From Nocardioides pinisoli (GTDB lineage: Bacteria; Actinomycetota; Actinomycetes; Propionibacteriales; Nocardioidaceae), in NCBI RefSeq assembly GCF_024199985.1, contig NZ_JANARS010000003.1:248001-312000 (forward strand): a stretch of 64,000 nucleotides of DNA. Reading direction: 5' to 3'. The first letter of the stretch is position 1, and each line of letters starts with the position of its first letter. The notes under the pieces were generated by a model. That model had not been told where the DNA came from. It was given only the letters and a program-made list of their open reading frames with translations, and did no database searches. Below, piece by piece: positions 16,603 to 25,140 of the stretch. A program made the position numbers and the translations under genes.

Positions 16603-18957
16603 TCAGGCCGCGCGCCCCGCCTCGTCGGCGGCCGGCGCCTGCGGCTCGAGGGCCTCGGTGAGGATCTCCGTCACCCGCCCGACCGGACGCACGTCCAGCT
16701 CCGCGAGCAGCTCGGCGGGTACGTCGTCGAGGTCGGCGCGGTTGCGCTCCGGGACGAAGACCGTGGCCAGCCCGGCGCGCTGGGCCGCCAGCAGCTTCTG
16801 CTTCACGCCGCCGATCGGGAGCACCCGGCCCGACAGCGTGACCTCGCCGGTCATGCCGACGTCGGAGCGCACGGGCCGCCCGGTGAGCAGCGAGACCAGG
16901 GCGGTCACCATCGTCACGCCGGCGGACGGCCCGTCCTTGGGGATCGCTCCTGCCGGGAAGTGCACGTGGATCGACTGGTCGAAGGCGGCCTGGTCGATGC
17001 CGAGCTCGGCCGCGTGGGCGCGCACCCACGACAGCGCGATCGACGCGGACTCCTTCATGACGTCGCCGAGCTGGCCGGTGACGGTGAGGCCGGCCTTGCC
17101 CTCCGCGACGGAGGTCTCGACGTAGAGCACGTCGCCGCCGAGCCCCGTGACGGCGAGACCCGTCGCGACGCCGGGCACGTCGGTGCGCTCGTGGCTGTCG
17201 GGGGTGAACCGCGGCCGGCCGACCAGGTCCTTGAGGCCGTCCAGGTCGATGTCGAGCCGGTCCACCTCGCCGGTCGCGAGCCGGGTGGCGGCCTTGCGGA
17301 ACGCCTTGGCCAGCAGCCGCTCGAGCTGGCGTACGCCGGCCTCGCGGGTGTAGTTGGCGGCGAGCTCGCCGAGTGCGGCGTCGGAGACGGTGACCTCGTC
17401 AGGGGTCAGCGCGGCCCGCTCGAGCTGGCGCGGCACCAGGAAGTCGCGCGCGATGGCGACCTTGTCGTCCTCGGTGTAGCCGTCGATGGTGACGAGCTCC
17501 ATGCGGTCGAGCAGCGCCGAGGGGATCTGCTCGACGACGTTGGCGGTCGCGATGAAGAGCACGTCGGACAGGTCGAGGTCGAGCTCGAGGTAGTGGTCGC
17601 GGAAGGTGTGGTTCTGCGCCGGGTCGAGCACCTCGAGCAGCGCCGCCGCCGGGTCGCCCCGGTAGTCGGCACCGACCTTGTCGACCTCGTCGAGCAGGAC
17701 GACCGGGTTCATCGAGCCGGCCTCCTTGATCGCTCGCACGATGCGTCCGGGCAGCGCGCCGACGTAGGTGCGCCGGTGACCGCGGACCTCGGCCTCGTCG
17801 CGTACGCCACCGAGCGCGACCCGGACGAACTTCCGGCCCAGGGCGCGGGCGACCGACTCGCCCAGCGAGGTCTTGCCCACGCCGGGAGGACCGGCGAGCA
17901 GCACGACCGCACCGGAGCCGCGACCGCCGATGACCTGCAGGCCGCGCTCGGCCCGGCGGGCGCGCACCGCGAGGTACTCGGTGATGCGGTCCTTGACCTC
18001 GTCGAGGCCGTGGTGGTCGGCGTCGAGCACCGCACGCGCGGCCGCGACGTCGTTGGAGTCCTCGGTCCGCTCGTTCCACGGCAGCTCGAGGACGGTGTCG
18101 AGCCAGGTGCGGATCCAGCCGGCCTCGGGGTTCTGGTCGCTCGAGCGCTCGAGCTTGTCGACCTCGCGCAGCGCGGCCTCGCGGACCGCCTCGGGCAGGT
18201 CGGCACCCTCGACGCGGGCCCGGTAGTCGTCGGAGCCGTCGGGCTCGCCCTCGCCGAGCTCCTTGCGGATCGCGGCAAGCTGCTGACGCAGCAGGAACTC
18301 GCGCTGGTTCTTCTCCAGGCCCTCGCGCACGTCCTGGCTGATCTTGTCGTTGACCTCGTCCTCGGTGTCGTAGGCCCGGGTCCACTCGATGAGCAGCCGC
18401 AGCCGGTCGCCCACGTCGGGTGTCTCGAGCACCTGGCGCTTCTGGTCGTCGGAGAGGTAGGGCGCGTAGCCGGAGGTGTCGGCGAGCGCGTCGGGGTCGG
18501 CGATGCGTCGGACGTTCTCGATCACCTGCCACGCCTCCCGGCGCTCGAGGATCGAGACGACCAGCGTGCGGTAGTCCTCGGCGAGGGCGCGCAGCTCGTC
18601 GGTGACGTCCGCCTCGGGCACGGCCGTGACCTCGACCCAGAGCGCGGCGCCGGGTCCGGAGACGCCGGCCCCGATCGCGACGCGGCTCTCGGCGCGCAGC
18701 ACGGCGGCGGGCCGGCCGCCGGCGAAGCGGCCGACCCGGTCGACCACGGCGACCACGCCGTGGGTGGCGTAGCGGTCCTCGAGGCGGGGGGCGACGAGCA
18801 CCCTGGTGGGCTCGTCGTCGTGGGCCAGGCGCGCGGCGTCGATGGCGGCGCGGGCGGAGTCGTCGAGCTCGATGGGCACGACCATGCCGGGCAGCACGAC
18901 CGTGTCGTGGAGGAGGACGACGGGGAGCGAGGTGGGCAGGGACAGGTTCTGCGTCAT
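16603..18957 (-). CDS. lon: ATP-dependent serine protease Lon
   Basis: 784 residues. In order: the N-terminal LON substrate-binding domain ([20 protein letters not shown]), a helical region, AAA+ module with [11 protein letters not shown] and [17 protein letters not shown], and the C-terminal S16 protease domain with catalytic Ser in [14 protein letters not shown] and Lys in [14 protein letters not shown]. It degrades damaged and short-lived regulatory proteins in the cytoplasm. ATG at 18955-18957 starts the LON domain; the longer open frame upstream would translate the palindrome at 19031. The gene is bracketed by two copies of the same palindrome. Confidence 0.95.
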   Translation of the reverse strand: MTQNLSLPTSLPVVLLHDTVVLPGMVVPIELDDSARAAIDAARLAHDDEPTRVLVAPRLEDRYATHGVVAVVDRVGRFAGGRPAAVLRAESRVAIGAGVSGPGAALWVEVTAVPEADVTDELRALAEDYRTLVVSILERREAWQVIENVRRIADPDALADTSGYAPYLSDDQKRQVLETPDVGDRLRLLIEWTRAYDTEDEVNDKISQDVREGLEKNQREFLLRQQLAAIRKELGEGEPDGSDDYRARVEGADLPEAVREAALREVDKLERSSDQNPEAGWIRTWLDTVLELPWNERTEDSNDVAAARAVLDADHHGLDEVKDRITEYLAVRARRAERGLQVIGGRGSGAVVLLAGPPGVGKTSLGESVARALGRKFVRVALGGVRDEAEVRGHRRTYVGALPGRIVRAIKEAGSMNPVVLLDEVDKVGADYRGDPAAALLEVLDPAQNHTFRDHYLELDLDLSDVLFIATANVVEQIPSALLDRMELVTIDGYTEDDKVAIARDFLVPRQLERAALTPDEVTVSDAALGELAANYTREAGVRQLERLLAKAFRKAATRLATGEVDRLDIDLDGLKDLVGRPRFTPDSHERTDVPGVATGLAVTGLGGDVLYVETSVAEGKAGLTVTGQLGDVMKESASIALSWVRAHAAELGIDQAAFDQSIHVHFPAGAIPKDGPSAGVTMVTALVSLLTGRPVRSDVGMTGEVTLSGRVLPIGGVKQKLLAAQRAGLATVFVPERNRADLDDVPAELLAELDVRPVGRVTEILTEALEPQAPAADEAGRAA

Positions 18958-19030
18958 GCCTGCACAACGCTCGCCCTGGCGCGGACGATGCCCGGTCGGG
19001 GTTCGCCCACCGCGAACGCCGCCCGCCGGG

Positions 19031-19106
19031 CGCTGTAACGCCGGGTTACGGCAACTACCCACCCCTGTGCACGGGGGTGGGTACAGGCACCAACCCGGCG
19101 TTACAG
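19031..19106. terminator. Long palindrome (copy 2) upstream of lon
   Basis: The left arm CGCTGTAACGCCGGGTT (19031-19047) is identical to that of copy 1 at 16505; its partner AACCCGGCGTTACAG is at 19092-19106. The inner hairpin (ACCCACCCC / GGGGTGGGT) surrounds TGTGCAC. The right arm supplies the TAA stop (19101-19103) of the hydrolase gene, so the element probably terminates that transcript before lon. Confidence 0.7.
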
Positions 19107-19601
19107 GGCTGCGGGGTCGGCGTCGGGCACCTCGAGCACCTCGCAGCCGGCGTCGGCGAGCTCGCGCGCGACGCCCGGGTCCCACAGCTCGTCGGCGAGG
19201 CCGCCGACGAGGAGCTGCCGGCCGGCATTGGCGGCGATGCCCTCAGCGACGACCGGGTCGACGAGGAGCGGGGTGAACCAGACCGCGTCGAGCCCCCGCT
19301 CGGCGGCGTACGACGCGGCGCGGGTGCCGAGCGACTTGCCGACCACCAGCACGTGGTCGGCGTCCTCCCGGGCGTGCGCCTCGGCCACGTGACGGCGTAC
19401 CCACGCCTCGGGGTCCTCGTCGCCGCGGGTGGTCGAGTCCCACCACAGCTGCTGGACGGTGAGGTCGTGCTGGAGCAGCGCCAACCTCGCGAAGTCGAGC
19501 AGCGGCGCGGCCGGCGAGTAGGCGCGTCCGGGAGCGACGAGGGCGAGGCCGCGGCTGGCACCGGTCGGCTCCCAGCGCGTCGGCAGTCCTCCGAAGGTCA
19601 T
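19101..19601 (-). CDS. Small alpha/beta-hydrolase-like protein
   Basis: 166 residues, shorter than a full alpha/beta hydrolase (about 250). A nucleophile elbow GKSLGT occurs in DHVLVVGKSLGTRAASYAAE. An aspartate-bearing strand (QLLVGGLADELWDP) is present, and the C-terminal EVLEVPDADPAAL lacks the usual catalytic histidine. The last codons and stop lie in the palindrome at 19031-19106, so the insertion of that element may have shortened the protein. Substrate unknown. Confidence 0.7.
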   Translation of the reverse strand: MTFGGLPTRWEPTGASRGLALVAPGRAYSPAAPLLDFARLALLQHDLTVQQLWWDSTTRGDEDPEAWVRRHVAEAHAREDADHVLVVGKSLGTRAASYAAERGLDAVWFTPLLVDPVVAEGIAANAGRQLLVGGLADELWDPGVARELADAGCEVLEVPDADPAAL

Positions 19602-19608
19602 GGCCCGA

Positions 19609-20274
19609 TCATGCCCCGCGCACGGCGCGGAAGTAGCCGATCCCGCCGTTGAGCGTGAGGTCCACGTCGCGGCACCCGGCGTCCCGCAGCCAGGTGACCG
19701 CCTCGACCGACGTGCACATCGGGCCGAGGACGCCGGCGCGGGTGCCCACCCAGCGCAGCGGCTCGTAGCGGGCGCCGGTGTCGGTGAACAGGGAGCTGCC
19801 GGTGATCGCCGCGCCGGGCGCGAGCACCCGCACCATCTCGTCGATCGCGCGGCGCGGGTCGGGGAAGCAGTGCAGCCCGGTCAGGGAGACGACGAGGTCG
19901 AACGACGCGTCGGCGAACGGCAGGGCGCCCACGTCGGCGAGGGCGGTGGTCACCTGGTCGGCGACTCCCAGCCGGGTCGCGGCGGCGCGCGCCCGGCCGA
20001 GCATCGTGGCCGAGATGTCGGCGGCGACGTAGTCGATCCCCTGCCCCGGCCGCAGGCCGCGCAGCGCGACGCCGGAGCCGGTCGGCACGTCCAGCACCCG
20101 CGCGCCGCGGGGCAGGGTGCCGATCTCGGCCGCCGCCTCCCGCATCAGGGCCAGGTCGCTGCCGGTGCCCAACCGCCAGGCGGGGCCGCCGAGGCGCTCG
20201 TGCTCGACGAGCCAGGGGTAGACGTAGGACCACAGCGGGTCCTCGTGCCAGCCGCCCAGGCCGGGGAGCCGCAC
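19609..20274 (-). CDS. Class I SAM-dependent methyltransferase
   Basis: 221 residues. Motif I is VLDVPTGSGVALRGL, motif II/III is ADISATMLGRAR, and the motif IV region is FDLVVSLTGLHCFPDPRRAI, followed by EMVRVLAPGAAITGS: a UbiE/Methyltransf_11-type fold. The substrate cannot be predicted. The GTG start at 20272-20274 lies one base after the stop of the acyl-CoA oxidase gene (20276-20278), so the two are almost certainly co-transcribed and possibly act on the same lipid. Confidence 0.83.
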   Translation of the reverse strand: MRLPGLGGWHEDPLWSYVYPWLVEHERLGGPAWRLGTGSDLALMREAAAEIGTLPRGARVLDVPTGSGVALRGLRPGQGIDYVAADISATMLGRARAAATRLGVADQVTTALADVGALPFADASFDLVVSLTGLHCFPDPRRAIDEMVRVLAPGAAITGSSLFTDTGARYEPLRWVGTRAGVLGPMCTSVEAVTWLRDAGCRDVDLTLNGGIGYFRAVRGA

Positions 20275-20275
20275 G

Positions 20276-22345
20276 TCAGTCGTCCGAGCCGATGGGCCAG
20301 CCGAGGAGCTCGGGGCTGCGCAGCATCTCCTCCGGCACGCCGAAGGCGTCGACGAGCTCGACCGCGATCGGGCGGAGCCTGCGGCACAGCGCGTTGATCT
20401 CGCGGCTGATCGCCTTGGACCGGGCGCTGGAGAGGCGACCGTGCTCCATGAACCACGCCCGGTCGGCCTCGATCGTGGAGAGGGCGTGGAGGTCGCAGAG
20501 CAGGTTGAGCGCGACCTTGAGGTCGCCGTCGGGCAGCGCTGCGGTCTTCTGCACGAACGCCTCGAGCACCAGACGCTCGGTGTGGGCCCGGGCCGCGGCG
20601 ATCACGTGGTCCTGCACGCGGGAGAAGACCGCCCCGGGGTTGTCGCCCTGGTCGATGCCGCGCTTGAGGCGCCGGGCCACGCCGCCGATCATGTGCTCCT
20701 CGCGGAAGCGCAGCATGGCGAGCTGGTAGTTGGGGTCGAGCAGCCCCGCCTCCTGGTCCCAGGTGTCGCCCCCGGGCAGCAGGTCGCGCACCGATTGCAC
20801 CAGCTTGTGGACCGCCGTGCGCTCGACCACGGTCTCCACCGCGAGCCCGGCGACGAAGCGGGCCATCCCGAGCTGGTCCATGTCCTCGAACTCGCCGGCG
20901 TAGTCGGTGAGCAGGCCCTTCGCGACGAGCTGGAGCAGGACGTGGTTGTCGCCCTCGAAGGTGGTGAAGACGTCGGTGTCGGCCTTGAGCGCAGCGAACC
21001 GGTTCTCGCTGAGGTAGCCGGCCCCACCGCACGCCTCGCGGCACTCCTGGATGGTGCGGGTGGCGTGCCAGGTGCCGAGGGCCTTCGTGCCGGCGGCGCG
21101 CGACTCCAGCATCCGCCGGGCGTGCTCGTCGCTGCCCGGCTCGATCGGCCCGGGGCCGGAGAACACCTCGTGCAGCTGCCCGGCGACGACCTCCTGCGCG
21201 AAGTGCAGGGCGTAGGTGCGCGCCAGGAGCGGCAGCAGGCGGCGCTGGTGCATGCCGTAGTCGAGGAGCACCTGCTCCTCGTCGGGCGAGGTCGCCTCGA
21301 ACTGGCGGCGGCGCACGGCGTAGCGGGTCGCGATCGTGAGCGCGACCTTGGCGGCGTTGATGCCGGCTCCGCCGACGCAGACGCGGCCCTGCACGAGCGT
21401 GCCGAGCATCGTGAAGAAGCGCTTGTTGGGGTTGTCGATGGGCGAGAGGTAGCGGCCCTCGGGCGTCACCTCGGCGAACTGGTTGAGCAGCGCCGTGCGC
21501 GGCACCCGCACGTGGTCGAACCAGATGCGCCCGTTGTCGACGCCGTTGAGGCCCATCTTGGGGCCGCAGTCCTCGATGCGGACGCCGTCGAGCACACGGC
21601 CGTCCTCGCGCACCGGGACGACGAAGGCGTGCACGCCGTGGCGCTCCCCGCCGACCTCGAGCTGGGCGAACACCACGGCGAGCTCCGCGTGGGCCGCCGC
21701 GTTGCCGATGTAGTCCTTGCGGCTCGCGTCGTCGGGCGTCGTGATGACGAACTCCTGCGCCTCGGCGTCGTACGTCGCCACGGTGCCGAGCGCCTGCACG
21801 TTGGAGCCGTGCCCGCTCTCCGTCATCGCGAAGCAGCCCATCGTGCGCCCGGTCACGAGGTCGGCGAGGTGGGCGTCGTGGTGGTGGCGGGTGCCGAGCT
21901 GCAGGATGGCGCCGCCGAACAGGCCGAACTGGACACCGACCTTCACCAGCACCGACAGGTCGCCGAGGGCGAGGGTCTCGAAGGCGGCGATCGAGGCGCC
22001 GATGTCGCCGCCACCGCCGTACTCCTCCGGGAAGCCCATGCCGGTCTGCCCGGTCTCGGCCATCATCACCACGACGTCCCGCACGCGCTCGCGGAAGTCG
22101 GCGGTGCTCATCTGCTCCTGGTCGAGCAGGATCTGCGCGTGCTGGGTGAGGTTGTCGCGCACCAGGTCGCGGACCTCCCGGTAGCGGCCGTCGAGCAGCG
22201 CGCGCAGCGCGTCGACGTCGACCTCGGGCTGGCGGTAGCCCGAGTCGTCGGCGTGGACCCCGTCGTCCTCGACACGGGCCGGCGCGGTCTCCGGCAGCGG
22301 TGTGGGCAGCTCGTCGGCGATGGGCGGAACCTGGTCGGTGGCCAT
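20276..22345 (-). CDS. Acyl-CoA oxidase / acyl-CoA dehydrogenase (long, ACOX-like)
   Basis: 689 residues, the length of acyl-CoA oxidases rather than the ~380-residue dehydrogenases. It shows GFPEEYGGGGDIGASIAAFE, the flavin/substrate segment CFAMTESGHGSNVQ, TRTIQECREACGGAGYLSEN, and the catalytic-Glu region TTFEGDNHVLLQLVAKGLL. It should oxidise acyl-CoA to trans-2-enoyl-CoA with FAD, in beta-oxidation. The start ATG is preceded by TACCGT-N6, a leaderless promoter back-to-back with that of the sulfotransferase gene. Confidence 0.9.
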   Translation of the reverse strand: MATDQVPPIADELPTPLPETAPARVEDDGVHADDSGYRQPEVDVDALRALLDGRYREVRDLVRDNLTQHAQILLDQEQMSTADFRERVRDVVVMMAETGQTGMGFPEEYGGGGDIGASIAAFETLALGDLSVLVKVGVQFGLFGGAILQLGTRHHHDAHLADLVTGRTMGCFAMTESGHGSNVQALGTVATYDAEAQEFVITTPDDASRKDYIGNAAAHAELAVVFAQLEVGGERHGVHAFVVPVREDGRVLDGVRIEDCGPKMGLNGVDNGRIWFDHVRVPRTALLNQFAEVTPEGRYLSPIDNPNKRFFTMLGTLVQGRVCVGGAGINAAKVALTIATRYAVRRRQFEATSPDEEQVLLDYGMHQRRLLPLLARTYALHFAQEVVAGQLHEVFSGPGPIEPGSDEHARRMLESRAAGTKALGTWHATRTIQECREACGGAGYLSENRFAALKADTDVFTTFEGDNHVLLQLVAKGLLTDYAGEFEDMDQLGMARFVAGLAVETVVERTAVHKLVQSVRDLLPGGDTWDQEAGLLDPNYQLAMLRFREEHMIGGVARRLKRGIDQGDNPGAVFSRVQDHVIAAARAHTERLVLEAFVQKTAALPDGDLKVALNLLCDLHALSTIEADRAWFMEHGRLSSARSKAISREINALCRRLRPIAVELVDAFGVPEEMLRSPELLGWPIGSDD

Positions 22346-22351
22346 TCACCA

Positions 22352-22373
22352 ACGGTAGCCATGGCGGTAGGTT
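22352..22373. promoter_or_regulatory. Divergent leaderless promoters (acyl-CoA oxidase and sulfotransferase)
   Basis: Minus strand: TACCGT (22357-22352), six bases, ATG at 22345. Plus strand: TAGGTT (22368-22373), seven bases, ATG at 22381. The 35-bp space between the start codons leaves no room for conventional leaders, so both mRNAs would begin at or near the start codon. Confidence 0.45.
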
Positions 22374-22380
22374 CACCGCG

Positions 22381-23289
22381 ATGAACGTGTCGGATGCCAC
22401 CCCGCCGGGCTCGCCGGACTCCCCCGGCTCCCCGGGCGAGCCGCTGGGGACGATGGCCTACAACTTCGCCGTCGTGGGCGTGCAGAAGGGCGGTACGTCG
22501 ACACTGGCGGTGACGCTCAACCAGCACCGGCTCGTGTGCCAGGCACCCGACAAGGAGCGCCACTACTTCGACGACGAGGAGGTGGACTGGTCGGCACCCG
22601 ACTACGACCGCGACTACACCGCACCTCGGCGCGCCCGCGTGCACCGGCTGCTCGGCGACGCCTCGCCGACCTACCTCTACTGGCCGCACGCGCTGGAGCG
22701 GATGCGCGCCTACAAGCCGGACATGCCGCTCGTCGCGGTGTTCCGCGACCCGCTCGAGCGGCTCTTCTCCCACTGGGTGATGCTGCGCTCGCGCAACCTC
22801 GCCTGGCCCGACTGGCCGGACTTCCTGACCGAGTGGCCCCACACGTCGCTGCCCGACGAGGTGCCCGACGACGTCCGCACCATGCGGTGGCGGCACATGA
22901 CCGGCCTGGCGCGCGGGTTCTACGGCGAGCAGCTGCAGCGCGGCTTCGAGCTCTTCGACCAGCGACAGTGGCTCCTGCTCGAGCTGCGCACGATGCTCGC
23001 CGACTTCCCTGCGACGGTCGACAGGACGACCGACTTCCTCGACCTGCCGCGCTTCGAGCGCGTGCCGCCGCTGCAGAACTGGCACGCCGGCGCCGACCAG
23101 GTGCCGGGCACCGCGCCGACCGCTGACGACCTCGCCCGGGTGGCCGAGGTCTACGCCAAGGACCTCGCGCTCTTCGAGGAGCTCTCCGGCATCGACACCT
23201 CCGCCTGGCCGACCCGGCTCGTCCTCGACGGACAGCTCGACCCCGGGGAGCTGGCGGCGCGCTTCGCGCGGAAGGTCGCGACGGGTTGA
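22381..23289 (+). CDS. Sulfotransferase (PAPS-dependent family)
   Basis: 302 residues. The 5'-phosphosulfate loop is GVQKGGTSTLAVTLNQH at about residues 32-48 and the 3'-phosphate-binding strand VAVFRDPLERLFSHWVMLRS at about 119-138, with DASPTYLYWPHA between. It should transfer sulfate from PAPS to a hydroxyl or amine of a small molecule, glycan or lipid; the acceptor is unknown. ATG 22381 is supported by TAGGTT seven bases upstream. The first 24 residues are Pro/Ser/Gly-rich and nonconserved; ATG 22453 is an alternative. It is divergent from an acyl-CoA oxidase. Confidence 0.85.
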   Translation: MNVSDATPPGSPDSPGSPGEPLGTMAYNFAVVGVQKGGTSTLAVTLNQHRLVCQAPDKERHYFDDEEVDWSAPDYDRDYTAPRRARVHRLLGDASPTYLYWPHALERMRAYKPDMPLVAVFRDPLERLFSHWVMLRSRNLAWPDWPDFLTEWPHTSLPDEVPDDVRTMRWRHMTGLARGFYGEQLQRGFELFDQRQWLLLELRTMLADFPATVDRTTDFLDLPRFERVPPLQNWHAGADQVPGTAPTADDLARVAEVYAKDLALFEELSGIDTSAWPTRLVLDGQLDPGELAARFARKVATG

Positions 23290-23348
23290 CCCGCCCGCGC
23301 GAGGGCGCCGCGCTCACCCGGCGAGCAGGATCGCGCTGATCGCCGGCA

Positions 23349-24983
23349 TCACTCCGGTCGCGCCGCTCCCGCCGCGCCGGGCTGGCGGGTCGGGATCCCG
23401 CGGGTGAGCGGCAGCGCGACGACGGCCAGCAGGGCGAGGACGGCCAGCGCGACCCGCAGCCCGTCGATGCGCGACTCCTCGTTCTCCTTCATCACCTGGT
23501 CGGCGACGTCGCCGGTGATGCCAGCCTCGTCCAGGGCGTCGCTCAGCGCCTCGTCGGAGAGGAAGGGCGCACCTCCGGCGAGGTCGACCTCCGCCTGGGA
23601 GGAGAGGTCCTGCGGGATGGCGGGGTTGTCCTGCACGCCGGCGAGGAAGGAGGAGGTCAGGCCGGAGATCAGCACCGCCCCGGCGAGCGCGGTGCCGATG
23701 GAGGCGCCCAGGTTGGTCACGGTGTTCTGGAGCCCGCCGACCTCGCCGCTCTGCTCGTCCGGCACCGCCGAGACCGTCACGCTCCCGAGCTGCGAGGCGA
23801 GCGCCCCGATGCCCAGCCCGGCGAGCAGCAGCGGCCAGGTGACGACCTCGGGCCCCGCGCCGTACTCCAGCAGGGCCATCAGGGACACGATGCCAGCGAG
23901 GAGGAGCAGGAAGCCGATCCGCACGACCCGGCGCGGGGAGGCGTGCGGGAAGAAGTGCGGGATGCCCACCGCCGCGATGAGCAGGGTGATCGAGAGCGGC
24001 ATGATCCGCACCCCGGTGGCGACCGCGGACAGGCCGAGCGCGACCGAGAGGAACAGCGGGACGGTGAAGAAGAGGCCCGCCTGGAGGAGGTACTGGAAGA
24101 AGAACGACGTCAGCCCGCCGCGCAGCAGCCGGATCTGCAGCATCGCCGGATCGATGAGGGCGGCCTGTCCGCGGTCCAGCTGGCGCTGCTCCCACGCGAG
24201 GAAGCCGCGCAGCACCGCCCCGCCGGTCAGCACGAGCCACACGACGGCGGAGAGCCCGAGCCACGACGGCGCGTCCGGCTTGGGGACGACGAACCCCCAC
24301 GATCCGCCGCGGAGCACGCCCAGCACGACGAGGCCGAGCCCGAGGGCGGACAGGGCGGTGCCGACGAGGTCCAGCCGGGCGGGCTGCGGCGGGATGTCGG
24401 TGACCCGACGGGTGAGGGCGAGGATGACGGCCACGATCAGCACCTCGCCGGCGAAGACCCAGCGCCAGGACGCGTACGTCGTGAGCAGGCCGCCGATCAG
24501 CGGCCCGACGGCGACGGCGATCGCTCCCGAGGCGGCGACGAGGCCGTAGGCACGCGGCCGCTCCGCCTGCTCGAAGTTGGAGGCCACGAGGGCGACGATG
24601 GCCGGCATGATGAGGGCGGCGCCGATCCCCTCGAGGAGCGACCAGCCGATCATCAGCACCAGCAGGTTCGGCGACAGGGCCGTGGTGAACGAGCCGAGGC
24701 CGTAGACCACGCAGCCGATGCCGAACGCCCGCTTGCGGCCGATGATCTGGCCGATCCGCCCGCCCGTGATCATCAGCGACGCCATCACCAGCGTGTAGAG
24801 CGTGATGGCGGTCTGGATGCCGGTCACGGTGGTGCCGACGTCGGCGGCGACCGTGGCGATCGAGACGTTCATGACCGAGCTGTCCAGGGTCATGAGGAAC
24901 TGCGCCGAGGACAGGGTCAGCAGCACCAGCCCCGAGGAGGAGGCCAGCGCCGTCGCGGCACCTGCCCCCTCCGCGCGCGCCAT
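23349..24983 (-). CDS. MFS drug:H+ antiporter, DHA2 family (14 TM)
   Basis: 544 residues with about fourteen hydrophobic segments. The DHA2 start FLMTLDSSVMNVSIATVAAD (motif D1), motif A GGRIGQIIGRKRAFGIG and the motif C-like ASGAIAVAVGPLIGG mark an EmrB/QacA-type exporter in the cytoplasmic membrane. A ~60-residue loop near the C-terminus (VDLAGGAPFLSDEALSDALD...) is extracytoplasmic. The substrate is not predictable. The start is secure: AAGGAGGT lies directly before the ATG at 24981-24983, one of the strongest ribosome sites in the window. Confidence 0.88.
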   Translation of the reverse strand: MARAEGAGAATALASSSGLVLLTLSSAQFLMTLDSSVMNVSIATVAADVGTTVTGIQTAITLYTLVMASLMITGGRIGQIIGRKRAFGIGCVVYGLGSFTTALSPNLLVLMIGWSLLEGIGAALIMPAIVALVASNFEQAERPRAYGLVAASGAIAVAVGPLIGGLLTTYASWRWVFAGEVLIVAVILALTRRVTDIPPQPARLDLVGTALSALGLGLVVLGVLRGGSWGFVVPKPDAPSWLGLSAVVWLVLTGGAVLRGFLAWEQRQLDRGQAALIDPAMLQIRLLRGGLTSFFFQYLLQAGLFFTVPLFLSVALGLSAVATGVRIMPLSITLLIAAVGIPHFFPHASPRRVVRIGFLLLLAGIVSLMALLEYGAGPEVVTWPLLLAGLGIGALASQLGSVTVSAVPDEQSGEVGGLQNTVTNLGASIGTALAGAVLISGLTSSFLAGVQDNPAIPQDLSSQAEVDLAGGAPFLSDEALSDALDEAGITGDVADQVMKENEESRIDGLRVALAVLALLAVVALPLTRGIPTRQPGAAGAARPE

Positions 24984-25101
24984 GCGACCTCCTTGGTGGC
25001 TCCGCCGACCTCATTGGAGGCCACGGGGCACCGGCGGCGCATCGCCCGGTCCGGGTGAGCCGGCGCGCCGAGCGCGCGTGCCAGGGGCGGGCCTGGGGGG
25101 C

Positions 25102-25140
25102 GGGCCTCAGGGGTGGGTCTCAGGGGCGGGTCTCAGGGGC
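25102..25140. repeat. Three 13-bp tandem units at the 3' end of the NlpC/P60 gene
   Basis: Units of the form GGGYCTCAGGGGY at 25102-25114, 25115-25127 and 25128-25140; the last contains the TGA stop of the NlpC/P60 gene (25133-25135, minus strand). A related G-rich motif precedes them from about 25084. Confidence 0.7.

Noticed and set aside
16505..19106. lon as cargo of a transposon with terminal inverted repeats
   Set aside because: Each flanking element is itself a self-complementary palindrome, there is no transposase, and lon is a conserved housekeeping gene; terminator or dispersed-repeat explanations suffice.
20441..22384. A long plus-strand frame opposite the acyl-CoA oxidase
   Set aside because: Leu/Val/Glu-rich shadow with no recognisable motif; the oxidase on the minus strand is complete.
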